Positions 17,131 through 25,767 of a DNA stretch of 64,000 nucleotides are shown in pieces. Every line of letters starts with the position of its first letter. Position 1 is the stretch's first letter. The translations under genes were made by a program, and so were the position numbers. Below the pieces are notes generated by a model, which saw nothing but the letters and a program-made list of their open reading frames with translations, did no database searches and was not told where the DNA came from. The stretch is from Pseudomonas turukhanskensis (GTDB taxonomy: Bacteria; Pseudomonadota; Gammaproteobacteria; Pseudomonadales; Pseudomonadaceae). The stretch is taken from contig NZ_BSFN01000020.1 in assembly GCF_027922365.1 (NCBI RefSeq), positions 21,087-85,086 of the forward strand, given 5' to 3'.

Positions 17131-17157
17131 GTTAGTTAATCCGTACCAAGTAGCAGA

Positions 17158-17192
17158 CGAAAAAAAGCCCGGCTAATGCCGGGCTTTTTCTT
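17158..17192. terminator. bidirectional Rho-independent terminator
   Basis: AAAAGCCCGGC/GCCGGGCTTTT stem with loop TAAT, A run on the left and T run on the right. It ends the thioesterase gene and the leftward oprD gene. Confidence 0.92.
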
Positions 17193-17219
17193 ATATCGAA
17201 TTACCTGCTGGATTCTGGA

Positions 17220-18485
17220 TTACAGAATGCTCAGTGGGTATTCGACGATCAGGCGCAGTTCGTCGATCGAAGGCGAACCGTAGTAAACGCCATCAGCCGA
17301 ACGGTAAGTCGCTTGACGTACACGCAGGCTCAGGTCTTTAGCAGGGCCGTCTTGCAGAACGTATTTAACATCCACGTCACGTTCCCACTCTTTACCGCTG
17401 TCGGTGCCTTCAACGTTGGCGCCTTTACCGGTTACATAACGGGTCATGAAGGTCAGGCCCGGAACGCCGAGAGTGGCGAAGTCCAGTTTGTAGGTAGCAC
17501 CGTAGGATTTCTCGTCTTCGGCGTTGAAGTCCGAACGCGCGATGGAGTTGGCGAGGAATACAGTGCCGCCGCCGTCTACGCCGTAGCCATAGTCGCCGTC
17601 GCCGGAAACTTGCTGGTACGACAGACCGAAGGTGTGAGCGCCGATGGTGTAGGAACCAAAGATGCTGGCAACGGTGTTGTCCAGTTTGTCGCCGTCATAG
17701 GCGGTGTACAGGTCTTTGCCCGAGCTCTTGGTGTCATAGAGGTTGAAGTCGAAAGCCAGGGACTGGTCTTCGGCCAACGCCAGGGTGTAGTTGACGTTGG
17801 CGTAGTATTTGCGCCAGTAGTCTTCTACTTTCGAGTAGTACAGGGTGGTGCTCAGGGTGTCGGTGAAGGCATAGGTGCCGCCGAACACGTCGGCTTGGGT
17901 CAGGCCCAGGCTGTCGTGGTTGGTTTCCGATTGAGCGTTGGAAGCGGTGAAGTGACCTGCGTTGAGCTCCAGGCCTTCGATTTCCTTGCTGGTAACCAGG
18001 AAGCCTTCGGTGGTTTCTGGCAGCAGGCGGCTATCGTCAGTTGCGAATACCGGCATAGCGGTGAACTGGGTGCCGTACTTCAGGACGGTGTTGGAAACGC
18101 GCATTTTGACCGCGCCGCCCGACTCGCCGTAGCTATCTTGCGAGCTGCCATCGCTGTCAGTCGGGAACAGACCCGAAGCGTTACGGCCACGGCCGCTGTC
18201 CAGTTTGATGCCGGCCAGGCCGATAGCATCAACGCCGAAACCTACGGTGCCTTGGGTGAAGCCGGACTCGAAGGTGCCGATGAAGCCCTGGCCCCATTCA
18301 CGGGTCTGGGTGTTTTCGGTGTTCGGGTTGTTGCGGAAGTCACGGTTGAAGTAGAGGTTGCGAGCCAAAACGCTGAGGCTGCTGTCTTCTACAAAGCCCT
18401 TCGAATCGGACTGTTCACTGGCTACTGCCAATTGGGTGCTGCCCGCCACTGCGAGGGCGATCAGGCTCCACTTCATCACTTGCAT
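17220..18485 (-). CDS. OprD-family outer-membrane porin
   Basis: A 421-residue outer-membrane channel of the OprD (Occ) family, which lets small molecules, often basic amino acids or carboxylates, enter in Pseudomonas. It has a signal peptide (ALAVAGSTQLAVA), then the family start GFVEDSSLSVLARNLYFNRDFR and the RREWGQGFIG-like region (TREWGQGFIGTFESGFTQG). The end ELRLIVEYPLSIL carries alternating hydrophobic strand residues. Start 18485 is chosen because AAGGAG is eight bases upstream; a second ATG three codons later is possible. Substrate and subfamily cannot be read from sequence. Confidence 0.94.
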   Translation of the reverse strand: MQVMKWSLIALAVAGSTQLAVASEQSDSKGFVEDSSLSVLARNLYFNRDFRNNPNTENTQTREWGQGFIGTFESGFTQGTVGFGVDAIGLAGIKLDSGRGRNASGLFPTDSDGSSQDSYGESGGAVKMRVSNTVLKYGTQFTAMPVFATDDSRLLPETTEGFLVTSKEIEGLELNAGHFTASNAQSETNHDSLGLTQADVFGGTYAFTDTLSTTLYYSKVEDYWRKYYANVNYTLALAEDQSLAFDFNLYDTKSSGKDLYTAYDGDKLDNTVASIFGSYTIGAHTFGLSYQQVSGDGDYGYGVDGGGTVFLANSIARSDFNAEDEKSYGATYKLDFATLGVPGLTFMTRYVTGKGANVEGTDSGKEWERDVDVKYVLQDGPAKDLSLRVRQATYRSADGVYYGSPSIDELRLIVEYPLSIL

Positions 18486-19289
18486 CGTGATTGCTCCTTT
18501 GGTTTAGAAGAGTTGCGCTGCCCATCTTATTTGTTGTATGGGCGGCTCTTTCTTTTTGTGTCGGCGCTCAAGTTATATCACGGCGACAATGTTGGCGACA
18601 GATAGTGCATGGTCCTTACAAATTCTTAACGGCGATGTCGCAAAAGCTTATGGGACATGTCGCAAATTCGTAGTTTTACGCTTGCATCCCAGCGATAACT
18701 TTTCCGTGATTTCTGATGATTAAAGTGCCGATAAAAACCGGTCTCATTAATCCCCTGTTGAGCCCAGCCGTTAATTCTTGTCCCTTGAGTTAACTGCTGC
18801 ACTAAGCAAGGTCCACAAACACTGTTGGGTGTCGGTGTTCATTGATCTTGCTAGGCATAAAGCAATTAGCGTGCACAAAAGCCAAAAGCCTCGAGAAAAA
18901 ATTGCGATGTGCGATTTTTTGAGCGCTACGTCGTGGAAAAAACAACAGGGCGGCGGCGTGCCGCCTGCTTCTGGCGCACTTGACTGCCTGCCAATGCGTT
19001 ACTGCCGGTGGCAATGGCAGGGTAAAAGTGGGGCTTGTGGCGCTTGGGTAACAGGATGTGCACAGCTTGGGTGCGCGAAATTTCCCTTCGTGCGTAGCGA
19101 CAGCGCTTTTTTGGTGCGAGGTGTGAGTCGGTGTTTCATACCGGCGAGTGATGAAACAGTTGTGCGCTGTTTTCGAGCAGTGGAACGGTTTTGGGTGAGG
19201 GCGAGTTTTTTCGCCCATAGGGGTATCCTGTGCGGAAAACGTGCTGCCGTTCACCTGGAACTGTTGTAGCTATATAAGTAGGAGTCTGT
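18486..19289. other. 804-base gene-free region between oprD and HIT genes
   Basis: This must hold the leftward oprD promoter and the rightward HIT-gene promoter. ATGTCGCAAA occurs twice as a direct repeat (18635-18644 and 18657-18666), start to start exactly 22 bases. An open frame at 18778-19269 has cysteine/tryptophan-rich, non-protein-like composition and I reject it. The stretch 18500-18800 is richer in A and T than its flanks. I see no tRNA or known RNA. Confidence 0.6.
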
Positions 19290-19715
19290 ATGTTCGCCCT
19301 GGATTCACGTTTGCAGAACGACACCGTGCTGATGGGTGATTTCCCGCTTTGCCGGTTGTTGTTGATGAATGACGATCACTATCCATGGTTCATTCTGGTT
19401 CCGCGCCGTGAAGAGGTCAGCGAGTTGTTTCAGCTCAGCAGCGATGAGCAGAAACAGCTGTGGCACGAGACGGTCACCCTGACTGAGCTTTTAAAGGACA
19501 CTTTCGCTGCCGACAAGATGAATGTCGCCACCCTGGGTAATGTGGTCAGCCAGTTACATATGCATGTGGTTGTCCGTCGCCGTAGCGATGCTGCCTGGCC
19601 GGCTCCGGTTTGGGGTAAGTTTGCCGCTCAGGCTTACGGGGCTGAGCAGGTGGCGGCGATTCGGGCCAAGTTGCGTCTGGTGCTGGGCGGCGACTTTGTG
19701 TTTTCCGAGGAGTAA
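19290..19715 (+). CDS. HIT domain protein
   Basis: A 141-residue member of the histidine-triad nucleotide hydrolase/transferase group. The start (MFALDSRLQNDTVLMGDFPLCRLLLMND) and the active region QLHMHVVVRR mark it. The third His of the classic H-x-H-x-H triad is Val here, so it belongs to the diverged branch; activity on dinucleotides is not assured. It starts after GGAG and is followed three bases later by slyX, with which it forms an operon. Confidence 0.88.
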   Translation: MFALDSRLQNDTVLMGDFPLCRLLLMNDDHYPWFILVPRREEVSELFQLSSDEQKQLWHETVTLTELLKDTFAADKMNVATLGNVVSQLHMHVVVRRRSDAAWPAPVWGKFAAQAYGAEQVAAIRAKLRLVLGGDFVFSEE

Positions 19716-19718
19716 GCG

Positions 19719-19925
19719 ATGAGTCTGGAATTGCGTGTGATGGAGCTTGAAACGCGCCTGGCGTTTCAGGACGACACTATTCAGGCCCTTAACGATGAGC
19801 TGGTGGCGCAGCAGCGCAACATTGAGCGTTTGCAGCTGCAGATCGCTGCTTTGGCCAAGCGACAGGAAGACATGCAGAGCGGCTTTGGCATGTCGGAGGA
19901 AGAGGCGCCGCCGCCCCACTATTAA
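19719..19925 (+). CDS. slyX: SlyX family protein
   Basis: A 68-residue coiled-coil protein. ELETRLAFQDDTIQALNDEL and the heptad-like VAQQRNIERLQLQIAALAKR are the SlyX hallmark, and the Pro-Pro-His-Tyr C-terminus is also typical. Function is unknown. It is the second gene after the HIT protein and is followed by a terminator. Confidence 0.92.
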   Translation: MSLELRVMELETRLAFQDDTIQALNDELVAQQRNIERLQLQIAALAKRQEDMQSGFGMSEEEAPPPHY

Positions 19926-19944
19926 TAGAGGGGCTGCTCATAAC

Positions 19945-19973
19945 GAAAAAACCCGCCATCGGCGGGTTTTTTT
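19945..19973. terminator. Rho-independent terminator
   Basis: AAAAACCCGCC/GGCGGGTTTTT stem with loop ATC and a T run, 20 bases after slyX. The A run on the left lets it work for the leftward cold-shock gene as well. Confidence 0.92.
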
Positions 19974-19991
19974 GTGGCTGTGCCGCCTTGG

Positions 19992-20594
19992 TTAGCGGCG
20001 TTGCGGCAGGGCAGCGATCACGTCTTCGGCTTGCAGGCCTTTGTCACGCTGCATGACGGAGAACTCTACACGCTGGCCTTCGACCAGTACGCGATGGCCT
20101 TCGCCACGGATGGCGCGAAAGTGCACAAAGATATCGTCGCCCGAGTCGCGGGAAATAAAGCCAAAGCCTTTGGAGGTGTTGAACCACTTTACGGTACCGG
20201 TCTCGCGATCACCCAGGTCTTGCGGTGCGGCAGCACTACGCCCCTTGATGCGCAGGTTGGCGGCCAGATGCAGTACCACGGCCAGCAGTACGGTCAGTAG
20301 GCTGAGCAGAACAGCCGGCTGCCCGCCAATAACAGGCAATGGAGCAAGCAGAATCAGAACTTGCAGCACGACGGCCAGGACCAGCAAAGCGCTAACCAGC
20401 CCTTGGACCTGTTGGCGTGCGCCCATGTGCCAGATGGGGAGAAGAGGAGCGAGCAGCAAGTTGGTCAAACCGAAGAGGGCGAGGTAAATGGCATCGGGTT
20501 GTTGCAGGTAAGGAAGACTCTCGGCGTGAAGGCTGGGGATAAATGAAAGGAGCAGTGCAGCAACTCCTACAAGCAGGTGGACGATTTTCAGCAT
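19992..20594 (-). CDS. membrane-anchored cold-shock domain protein
   Basis: A 200-residue fusion. The N-terminal 120 residues hold about four hydrophobic helices (LLVGVAALLLSFIPSL, YLALFGLTNLLLAPLLPIW, LVSALLVLAVVLQVLILLAPL and VLLSLLTVLLAVVLHLAA). The C-terminal 65 residues are a cold-shock domain with RNP1 KGFGFISRD and RNP2 DIFVHFRAI, preceded by GTVKWFNTSK. A nucleic-acid binding module is therefore tethered to the inner membrane, facing the cytoplasm by the positive-inside rule (LRIKGRS before it). I start at ATG 20594; a GTG five codons earlier is possible. An unfused cold-shock protein is at 56427. Confidence 0.88.
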   Translation of the reverse strand: MLKIVHLLVGVAALLLSFIPSLHAESLPYLQQPDAIYLALFGLTNLLLAPLLPIWHMGARQQVQGLVSALLVLAVVLQVLILLAPLPVIGGQPAVLLSLLTVLLAVVLHLAANLRIKGRSAAAPQDLGDRETGTVKWFNTSKGFGFISRDSGDDIFVHFRAIRGEGHRVLVEGQRVEFSVMQRDKGLQAEDVIAALPQRR

Positions 20595-20756
20595 GTGTAT
20601 TGAACTCACTTATAAGGATGGATCAGCAGAAGAGCTGGCGTGACGCGGGTTGCCGTAAATAAAGATCGGCTCTGGGCACGCGCTGGCACCAGCCTATGCG
20701 CCGCACAGGGCGGCGGCACGGAGGGTATTTAACAGCAAAGCGTAGGGCTACTCAAA

Positions 20757-21824
20757 TCAAGCGCTTAGCGCAGGCTCTGGTAGATGAGGGTGAACTTGAT
20801 TGCGGCCACTGCGTTTGGCTTGATAGAGCGCGTCGTCGGCCCGCGTAAGCAGGCTTTCGAGGTTGTCACCCGGTTCGGCCAAGGCAAAACCGAAAGAGGC
20901 GGTGATGGTGTCAAGAATCTGGTCGGTGCGCCGTACTTTTACCCGCAGGGCCTGAATTTTCAGGCGCAGGTGTTCGGCGAAGGCATGGGCGGTTTCCAGT
21001 TCCGTGCAGTCGCGCAAAATCACACAGAACTCTTCGCCACCGTAGCGGGCAGCCATGGCGCGCGGCGGCAGCAGTTCGCGCAGCAACTGGCCAACATGTT
21101 GCAGCACGCGGTCGCCCAGTGGGTGGCCGTACTGGTCGTTGAATTGCTTGAAGTGGTCGATATCCAGCATCACCAATGCGACGCCCTGATGGCCAGCGGC
21201 CAGGGTTTGTTCCAGCAGGCGGGTAAAGGCGTGGCGGTTGAAAACGTTGGTCAGGCTGTCCAGGGTCGCTGCCATATGGGCGCGTTCCAGCTGGCCACGC
21301 AGGTGCGAAATTTCTTCCTGAGCGCTGCGCAGGCGGTAGAGGAATTTTTCTTGCTGGTCCTGCATCAGTTGCGTGCTTTGCTGCAAGTCGTTGAGCACGC
21401 TTGGCAGGTCGTCGATCAGCGGCTCCTGCAGGGCACTCAAGCCGTGGTTGAGGCTGTCCTGATAGGCCTTGCTGGTTGTTACGCTATGGCTGATGCCACC
21501 TTCTATATCGTCGACCAGCTCGATGACTTGCTGCTGGCCGGCACGGGCTTCTTCCAGTTCGCCACGAATGATGTAGTCGCGGAACAGTTTGGCGGCGGTT
21601 TCCGGCGGGAAACTGTCGAAATCTTTGACGGTCTTGTCGAGCCGACGATTGAGCTCCGGTTCCAGCCCTTTGCTGTACGTGTACCAGAGTGCGTAATGCA
21701 TGGGGTTGGGCGGAATATCGTGACGCATCATCAGCGGTACGGCTTGTTTGAGCAGGTCCGCTGCCTCGCGGGTCTCCTCCGGATAGAGACTTAAAATACT
21801 GGGCGATTTCGGCGGCTGGCTCAT
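20757..21824 (-). CDS. GGDEF diguanylate cyclase
   Basis: A 355-residue cytoplasmic protein that should make c-di-GMP from two GTP. The catalytic loop is YGGEEF (Gly262-Phe266), and the nucleotide/metal site has LDSLTNVFNRHAF and MLDIDHFKQFND. An RxxD inhibitory site is absent at the usual place (Pro-Pro-Arg-Ala), so product inhibition is probably lacking. The N-terminal 170 residues carry no membrane helix and form a helical sensor-like domain of unknown ligand. There is a coiled-coil linker before the GGDEF domain. Confidence 0.93.
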   Translation of the reverse strand: MSQPPKSPSILSLYPEETREAADLLKQAVPLMMRHDIPPNPMHYALWYTYSKGLEPELNRRLDKTVKDFDSFPPETAAKLFRDYIIRGELEEARAGQQQVIELVDDIEGGISHSVTTSKAYQDSLNHGLSALQEPLIDDLPSVLNDLQQSTQLMQDQQEKFLYRLRSAQEEISHLRGQLERAHMAATLDSLTNVFNRHAFTRLLEQTLAAGHQGVALVMLDIDHFKQFNDQYGHPLGDRVLQHVGQLLRELLPPRAMAARYGGEEFCVILRDCTELETAHAFAEHLRLKIQALRVKVRRTDQILDTITASFGFALAEPGDNLESLLTRADDALYQAKRSGRNQVHPHLPEPALSA

Positions 21825-21887
21825 TCGTCGTACAAGTTCAAACTATTGATTGCCAGAGCATAGAGCAGCACTGCCGCTTGCGCCTAG

Positions 21888-21930
21888 CAAAAGGCCCGGT
21901 TTTGCGCCGGGCCTTTGCCGTTTTTTTGTG
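21888..21930. terminator. Rho-independent terminator for dps
   Basis: AAAGGCCCGG/CCGGGCCTTT stem with loop TTTTGCG, between the dps end (leftward transcription) and the cyclase promoter. T7 stands on the right and A-rich bases on the left, so it can serve either strand. Confidence 0.8.
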
Positions 21931-21940
21931 TTGGGTGTGC

Positions 21941-22411
21941 TTACACGGCCAACAGGCTGCGCAGCATCCAGGCGGTTTTTTCGTGAACCTGCATGCGCTG
22001 GGTGAGGAGGTCAGCGGTCGGCTCGTCGCTGACCTTGTCCAGTAGCGGGAAAATACCGCGGGCGGTGCGCACCACGGCTTCCTGGCCCTGGACCAGTTGC
22101 TTGATCATGTCTTCAGCGCTCGGCACGCCTTCTTCCTCTTTGATCGAGGACAGGCGCGAGTAAGCCGCGTAAGTGCCCGGTGCCGGGAAGCCAAGGGCGC
22201 GGATGCGCTCGGCAATGGCGTCGACGGCCAACGACAGTTCGGTGTACTGCCCTTCGAACATCAAGTGCAGGGTGTTGAACATCGGGCCGGTGACGTTCCA
22301 GTGAAAGTTGTGGGTTTTCAGGTACAGGGTGTAGGTGTCGGCGAGTAAGCGGGACAGGCCTTCGGCGATAGCAGCGCGGTCCTGTTCGGCAATTCCGATA
22401 TTGATTTCCAT
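21941..22411 (-). CDS. dps: Dps-type ferritin-like DNA-protection protein
   Basis: A 156-residue mini-ferritin. The inter-subunit ferroxidase ligands are all there: His37 in THNFHWNVTG, His49 in TLHLMFEGQ, and Asp64 and Glu68 in AVDAIAERIRALG. Twelve subunits oxidise iron with peroxide and store it. The N-terminus is short and not strongly basic, so DNA binding may be weak. Gene placement matches PA0962 in P. aeruginosa. The 330-base gap on the right (22412-22741) holds its promoter and that of the next gene; I see no further gene in it. Confidence 0.94.
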   Translation of the reverse strand: MEINIGIAEQDRAAIAEGLSRLLADTYTLYLKTHNFHWNVTGPMFNTLHLMFEGQYTELSLAVDAIAERIRALGFPAPGTYAAYSRLSSIKEEEGVPSAEDMIKQLVQGQEAVVRTARGIFPLLDKVSDEPTADLLTQRMQVHEKTAWMLRSLLAV

Positions 22412-22741
22412 GGCATTTCTCCTTGTTCAGGCTGATAAGGCGGTCTAAAACGATGGCTAGAGCCTAGCATGGGCCTTGGGGGGGATGTCTCGGGGGCGCG
22501 GTCAATAAATGCTATTGGCCAAATACATAGCGCGCTTGGACGCCTGCGCCATTCAGTGCGTCGGTTTTCTGGGTAATTGACGGTTATTGGGGTTTGCCAA
22601 GCACGGTTTTTGGGTTTATTGACGGGCGCGATCCGTCATATACTCCCGCACCTTGTTGCGAGGGGCCGCGCCACGCGGTTTCGCGGCACAGCCGGGGCCA
22701 GCCCCGAGCTGATTTTGCAGAACGCAAGCCGAGATGAGCCA

Positions 22742-22963
22742 ATGCCAATTTACGATTACCAATGCGCTTCCTGTGGCCATCAGATGGAAGCCATTCAGAA
22801 ATTCAGCGATTCGCCTCTGGTCGATTGCCCGACCTGCAAGGCCCCCGAGTTGAAGAAGTTGTTGTCCATGCCCGGCTTTCGCCTCAAAGGCAATGGCTGG
22901 TACGAGACCGATTTCAAGACCGGCGCTAAAAAGAACCTGGCTGGCGGCGACAAAGCCGATTAA
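22742..22963 (+). CDS. FmdB family zinc-ribbon protein
   Basis: A 73-residue protein starting MPIYDYQCASCGHQME. Two Cys pairs (CASC and CPTC) form a zinc ribbon, followed by the family tail GFRLKGNGWYETDFK. Role unknown, possibly regulatory. It begins at ATG 22742; the frame extends upstream but with no protein-like content. It precedes aspS by 42 bases, as in other Pseudomonas, and is likely co-transcribed with it. Confidence 0.9.
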   Translation: MPIYDYQCASCGHQMEAIQKFSDSPLVDCPTCKAPELKKLLSMPGFRLKGNGWYETDFKTGAKKNLAGGDKAD

Positions 22964-23005
22964 GCAGCACCCGAATAGTCGAATTACGAGAAGCGAACCA
23001 CCATC

Positions 23006-24781
23006 ATGATGCGCAGCCATTATTGCGGCCAGTTGAACGAGAGCCTGGAAGGTCAGGAAGTCACCCTTTGCGGTTGGGTACATCGCCGCCGAGACCACGG
23101 CGGAGTGATTTTCCTCGATATCCGCGACCGTGAAGGTCTGGCCCAGGTGGTGTTCGACCCGGACCGCGCGCAAACCTTCGCCAAGGCTGACCGCGTGCGC
23201 AGCGAATATGTGGTGAAGATCACCGGCAAGGTGCGTCTGCGCCCGGCCGGCGCCAACAACGCCAACATGGCCTCCGGCGCTATCGAAGTGCTGGGCTATG
23301 AGCTTGAAGTGCTGAACGAAGCGGAAACCCCGCCGTTCTCGCTGAACGAATACACCGACGTCGGTGAAGAAACTCGTCTGCGCTATCGTTTTATCGACCT
23401 GCGCCGTCCGGAAATGGCTGAAAAGCTGAAGCTGCGTTCGCGCGTGACCAGCAGCATTCGTCGCTACCTCGACGAAAACGGCTTTATCGACGTGGAAACG
23501 CCGATTCTCACCCGCGCCACGCCTGAAGGCGCCCGTGACTATCTGGTCCCCAGCCGTACCCACCCCGGTAGCTTCTTCGCCTTGCCGCAATCGCCCCAGC
23601 TGTTCAAACAACTGCTGATGGTGGCCGGCTTCGACCGTTACTACCAGATTGCCAAGTGCTTCCGCGACGAAGACCTGCGTGCCGACCGCCAGCCGGAATT
23701 CACCCAGATCGACATCGAAACCAGCTTCCTCGACGAAGACGACATCATCGGTATCACCGAGAAGATGATCCGCAAACTGTTCAAGGAAGTGCTGGACCTG
23801 GAATTCGGCGAATTCCCGCATATGCCGTTCTCCGAGGCCATGAGCCGCTACGGTTCCGACAAGCCGGACCTGCGTATTCCGCTGGAACTGGTAGACGTTG
23901 CCGACCAGCTCAAAGACGTGGACTTCAAAGTATTCAGCGGCCCGGCCAATGATCCGAAGTGCCGTATCGCCGCCCTGCGTGTACCTGGCGGTGGCGCCAT
24001 GCCGCGCAAGCAGATCGACGATTACACCAAGTTTGTCGGCAACTACGGGGCCAAGGGCCTGGCGTACATCAAGGTCAATGAGCGCGCCAAAGGCGTTGAA
24101 GGCCTGCAGTCGCCCATCGTGAAGAACATTCCGGAAGCCAACCTCAACGTCATTCTTGATCGTGTAGGTGCTGTGGACGGCGACATCGTGTTCTTCGGTG
24201 CCGACAAGACCAAGATCGTGTGCGACGCCTTGGGCGCGTTGCGTATCAAGGTTGGACACGACCTCAACCTGCTTACCTGTGAGTGGGCGCCGATGTGGGT
24301 CGTCGACTTCCCGATGTTCGAAGAGGCCGAAGACGGCAGCCTGAACTCGCTGCACCACCCGTTCACCTCGCCCAAGTGCACCCCGGCCGAGCTGGAGGCC
24401 AACCCGGCCGCCGCGCTGTCGCGCGCTTACGACATGGTGCTCAACGGCACCGAGTTGGGCGGCGGTTCCATCCGTATTCACGACAAGGCCATGCAGCAGA
24501 CCGTATTCCGCGTGCTAGGCATTAGCGAAGCCGAGCAGGAAGAGAAGTTCGGCTTCCTGCTCGATGCCCTGAAATTCGGTGCGCCGCCCCACGGTGGTCT
24601 GGCCTTCGGTCTTGACCGTCTGGTGATGTTGATGACCGGGGCGCAGTCGATCCGTGAAGTGATCGCCTTCCCGAAAACCCAGAGCGCCGCCGATGTAATG
24701 ACCCAGGCGCCGGGCGAAGTCGACCCGCGTCAGCTGCGTGATCTGCACATTCGTTTGCGCGAGCAGGTTAAAGCCGACTAA
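23006..24781 (+). CDS. aspS: aspartyl-tRNA synthetase
   Basis: A 591-residue class IIb synthetase. The N-terminal OB fold binds the anticodon (residues about 1-105, with LCGWVHRRRDHGGVIFLDIRDR). Motif 1 includes the RYLDENGFIDVETPILTRATPEGARDYLVPSR region, motif 2 is CFRDEDLRADRQPEFTQID, and motif 3 is the GLAFGLDRLVMLMTG stretch. The bacterial insertion domain lies between motifs 2 and 3. Many Pseudomonas AspRS are non-discriminating and also charge tRNA-Asn; whether this one is cannot be read here. Two ATG codons (23006, 23009) are tandem. Confidence 0.97.
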   Translation: MMRSHYCGQLNESLEGQEVTLCGWVHRRRDHGGVIFLDIRDREGLAQVVFDPDRAQTFAKADRVRSEYVVKITGKVRLRPAGANNANMASGAIEVLGYELEVLNEAETPPFSLNEYTDVGEETRLRYRFIDLRRPEMAEKLKLRSRVTSSIRRYLDENGFIDVETPILTRATPEGARDYLVPSRTHPGSFFALPQSPQLFKQLLMVAGFDRYYQIAKCFRDEDLRADRQPEFTQIDIETSFLDEDDIIGITEKMIRKLFKEVLDLEFGEFPHMPFSEAMSRYGSDKPDLRIPLELVDVADQLKDVDFKVFSGPANDPKCRIAALRVPGGGAMPRKQIDDYTKFVGNYGAKGLAYIKVNERAKGVEGLQSPIVKNIPEANLNVILDRVGAVDGDIVFFGADKTKIVCDALGALRIKVGHDLNLLTCEWAPMWVVDFPMFEEAEDGSLNSLHHPFTSPKCTPAELEANPAAALSRAYDMVLNGTELGGGSIRIHDKAMQQTVFRVLGISEAEQEEKFGFLLDALKFGAPPHGGLAFGLDRLVMLMTGAQSIREVIAFPKTQSAADVMTQAPGEVDPRQLRDLHIRLREQVKAD

Positions 24782-24815
24782 GAAGTCTTGGCCTTCGGGC
24801 CGGGCTTTCTTGCAG

Positions 24816-24848
24816 CGCCCCTCTCTCATTCGGGACAGGGGCGTTTTC
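24816..24848 (+). terminator. probable terminator after aspS
   Basis: CGCCCCT/AGGGGCG stem followed by TTTT, 35 bases after aspS. The loop is 14 bases and the T run is short, so read-through into pmpR is possible. Confidence 0.55.
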
Positions 24849-24886
24849 AATTCAAGAATTTGTTATTGGGTAGGACGGAGCGCGTT

Positions 24887-25636
24887 ATGGCGGGTCATTC
24901 CAAATGGGCCAACATCAAGCATCGTAAAGGGCGTCAGGACGCCAAAAAGGGCAAGATCTTCACCAAGCTGATCCGCGAGCTGACGGTTGCGGCCAGCCAG
25001 GGTGGCGGTATTGCAGCCGATAACCCGCGCCTGCGTCTGGCGGTGGACAAGGCCCTCGGCGCCAACATGACGCGCGACACCATTGATCGCGCCATTGCTC
25101 GCGGTGTGGGTGCCGACGATGGCACCAAGGTAGAAGAGCTGAGCTATGAGGGGTACGCGCCGAATGGCGTGGCGGTGATTGTCGAAGCCATGACCGACAA
25201 TCGCAATCGCACGGCGGCCGCTGTACGCCATGCGTTTACCAAGTGTGGCGGTAACCTCGGCACCGATGGCTCCGTGGCCTATATGTTCGACCGCAAGGGG
25301 CAGATCAGCTTTGCGCCCGGCGTAAACGAAGACGCCTTGATGGAAGCAGCGCTGGAAGCCGGTGCCGACGACGTGGTGACCCACGAAGACGGCTCCATCG
25401 ACGTGTTCACCAGCTTTGTCGACTTCATTTCGGTGAACGAGGCGCTGACCAAGGCTGGTTTTAAAGGTGAGGAAGCGGAGATCAGCATGATCCCGTCGAT
25501 CACCGTAGAGCTCACTGAGTTGGAGGTGGCGCAGAAGGTGCTCAAGCTGATCGACATGCTTGAAGACCTGGACGACGTGCAGAACGTGTATTTCAACGGC
25601 GAGATTCCGGAAGAAATCATGGAGCAGGTTGGCTAG
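24887..25636 (+). CDS. pmpR: YebC/PmpR family DNA-binding protein
   Basis: A 249-residue protein starting MAGHSKWANIKHRKGRQDAK, the YebC signature. The family includes the quorum-sensing repressor PmpR of P. aeruginosa and, more recently, translation factors that help ribosomes at proline runs. It has the usual three domains with an acidic middle. ATG 24887 is taken because GGACGGAG lies upstream. It precedes ruvC, as in most gammaproteobacteria. Confidence 0.94.
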   Translation: MAGHSKWANIKHRKGRQDAKKGKIFTKLIRELTVAASQGGGIAADNPRLRLAVDKALGANMTRDTIDRAIARGVGADDGTKVEELSYEGYAPNGVAVIVEAMTDNRNRTAAAVRHAFTKCGGNLGTDGSVAYMFDRKGQISFAPGVNEDALMEAALEAGADDVVTHEDGSIDVFTSFVDFISVNEALTKAGFKGEEAEISMIPSITVELTELEVAQKVLKLIDMLEDLDDVQNVYFNGEIPEEIMEQVG

Positions 25637-25722
25637 TAGGAGCGAGCTTGCTCGCGAACCCTGCAAACCCCGATATCCGAACGGGCCCCGCAGCCATCCT
25701 TCGCGAGCAAGCTCGCTCCTAC
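25636..25722. repeat. REPIN of the GTAGGAGCGAGC type
   Basis: Left arm 25636-25658 and right arm 25700-25722 are perfect 23-base reverse complements (GTAGGAGCGAGCTTGCTCGC and on). Each arm also holds the inner palindrome GCGAGCTTGCTCGC. This is the common Pseudomonas REP. It begins on the last base of the pmpR stop codon and separates it from ruvC. Confidence 0.93.
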
Positions 25723-25767
25723 ATGTATAAGCTGGCGTCTTTATTTCGCCGTTAAATTGCAGGTGTT

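Noticed and set aside
18778..19269. 163-codon ORF in the oprD-HIT gap
   Set aside because: Rich in Cys, Trp and Arg with no hydrophobic pattern and no ribosome site; reads as non-coding DNA.
22612..22641. TTGACG ... TATACT as a sigma70 promoter before the FmdB gene
   Set aside because: The spacer is only 14 bases, too short for a normal promoter.
22616..24481. 621-codon ORF on the minus strand opposite aspS
   Set aside because: aspS has all class II motifs on the plus strand; the antisense frame is open because of codon bias and has no recognisable domain.
25636..25722. Inverted repeat after pmpR considered as a terminator
   Set aside because: Too long, no T run, and its sequence is the common Pseudomonas REP; recorded as a repeat.
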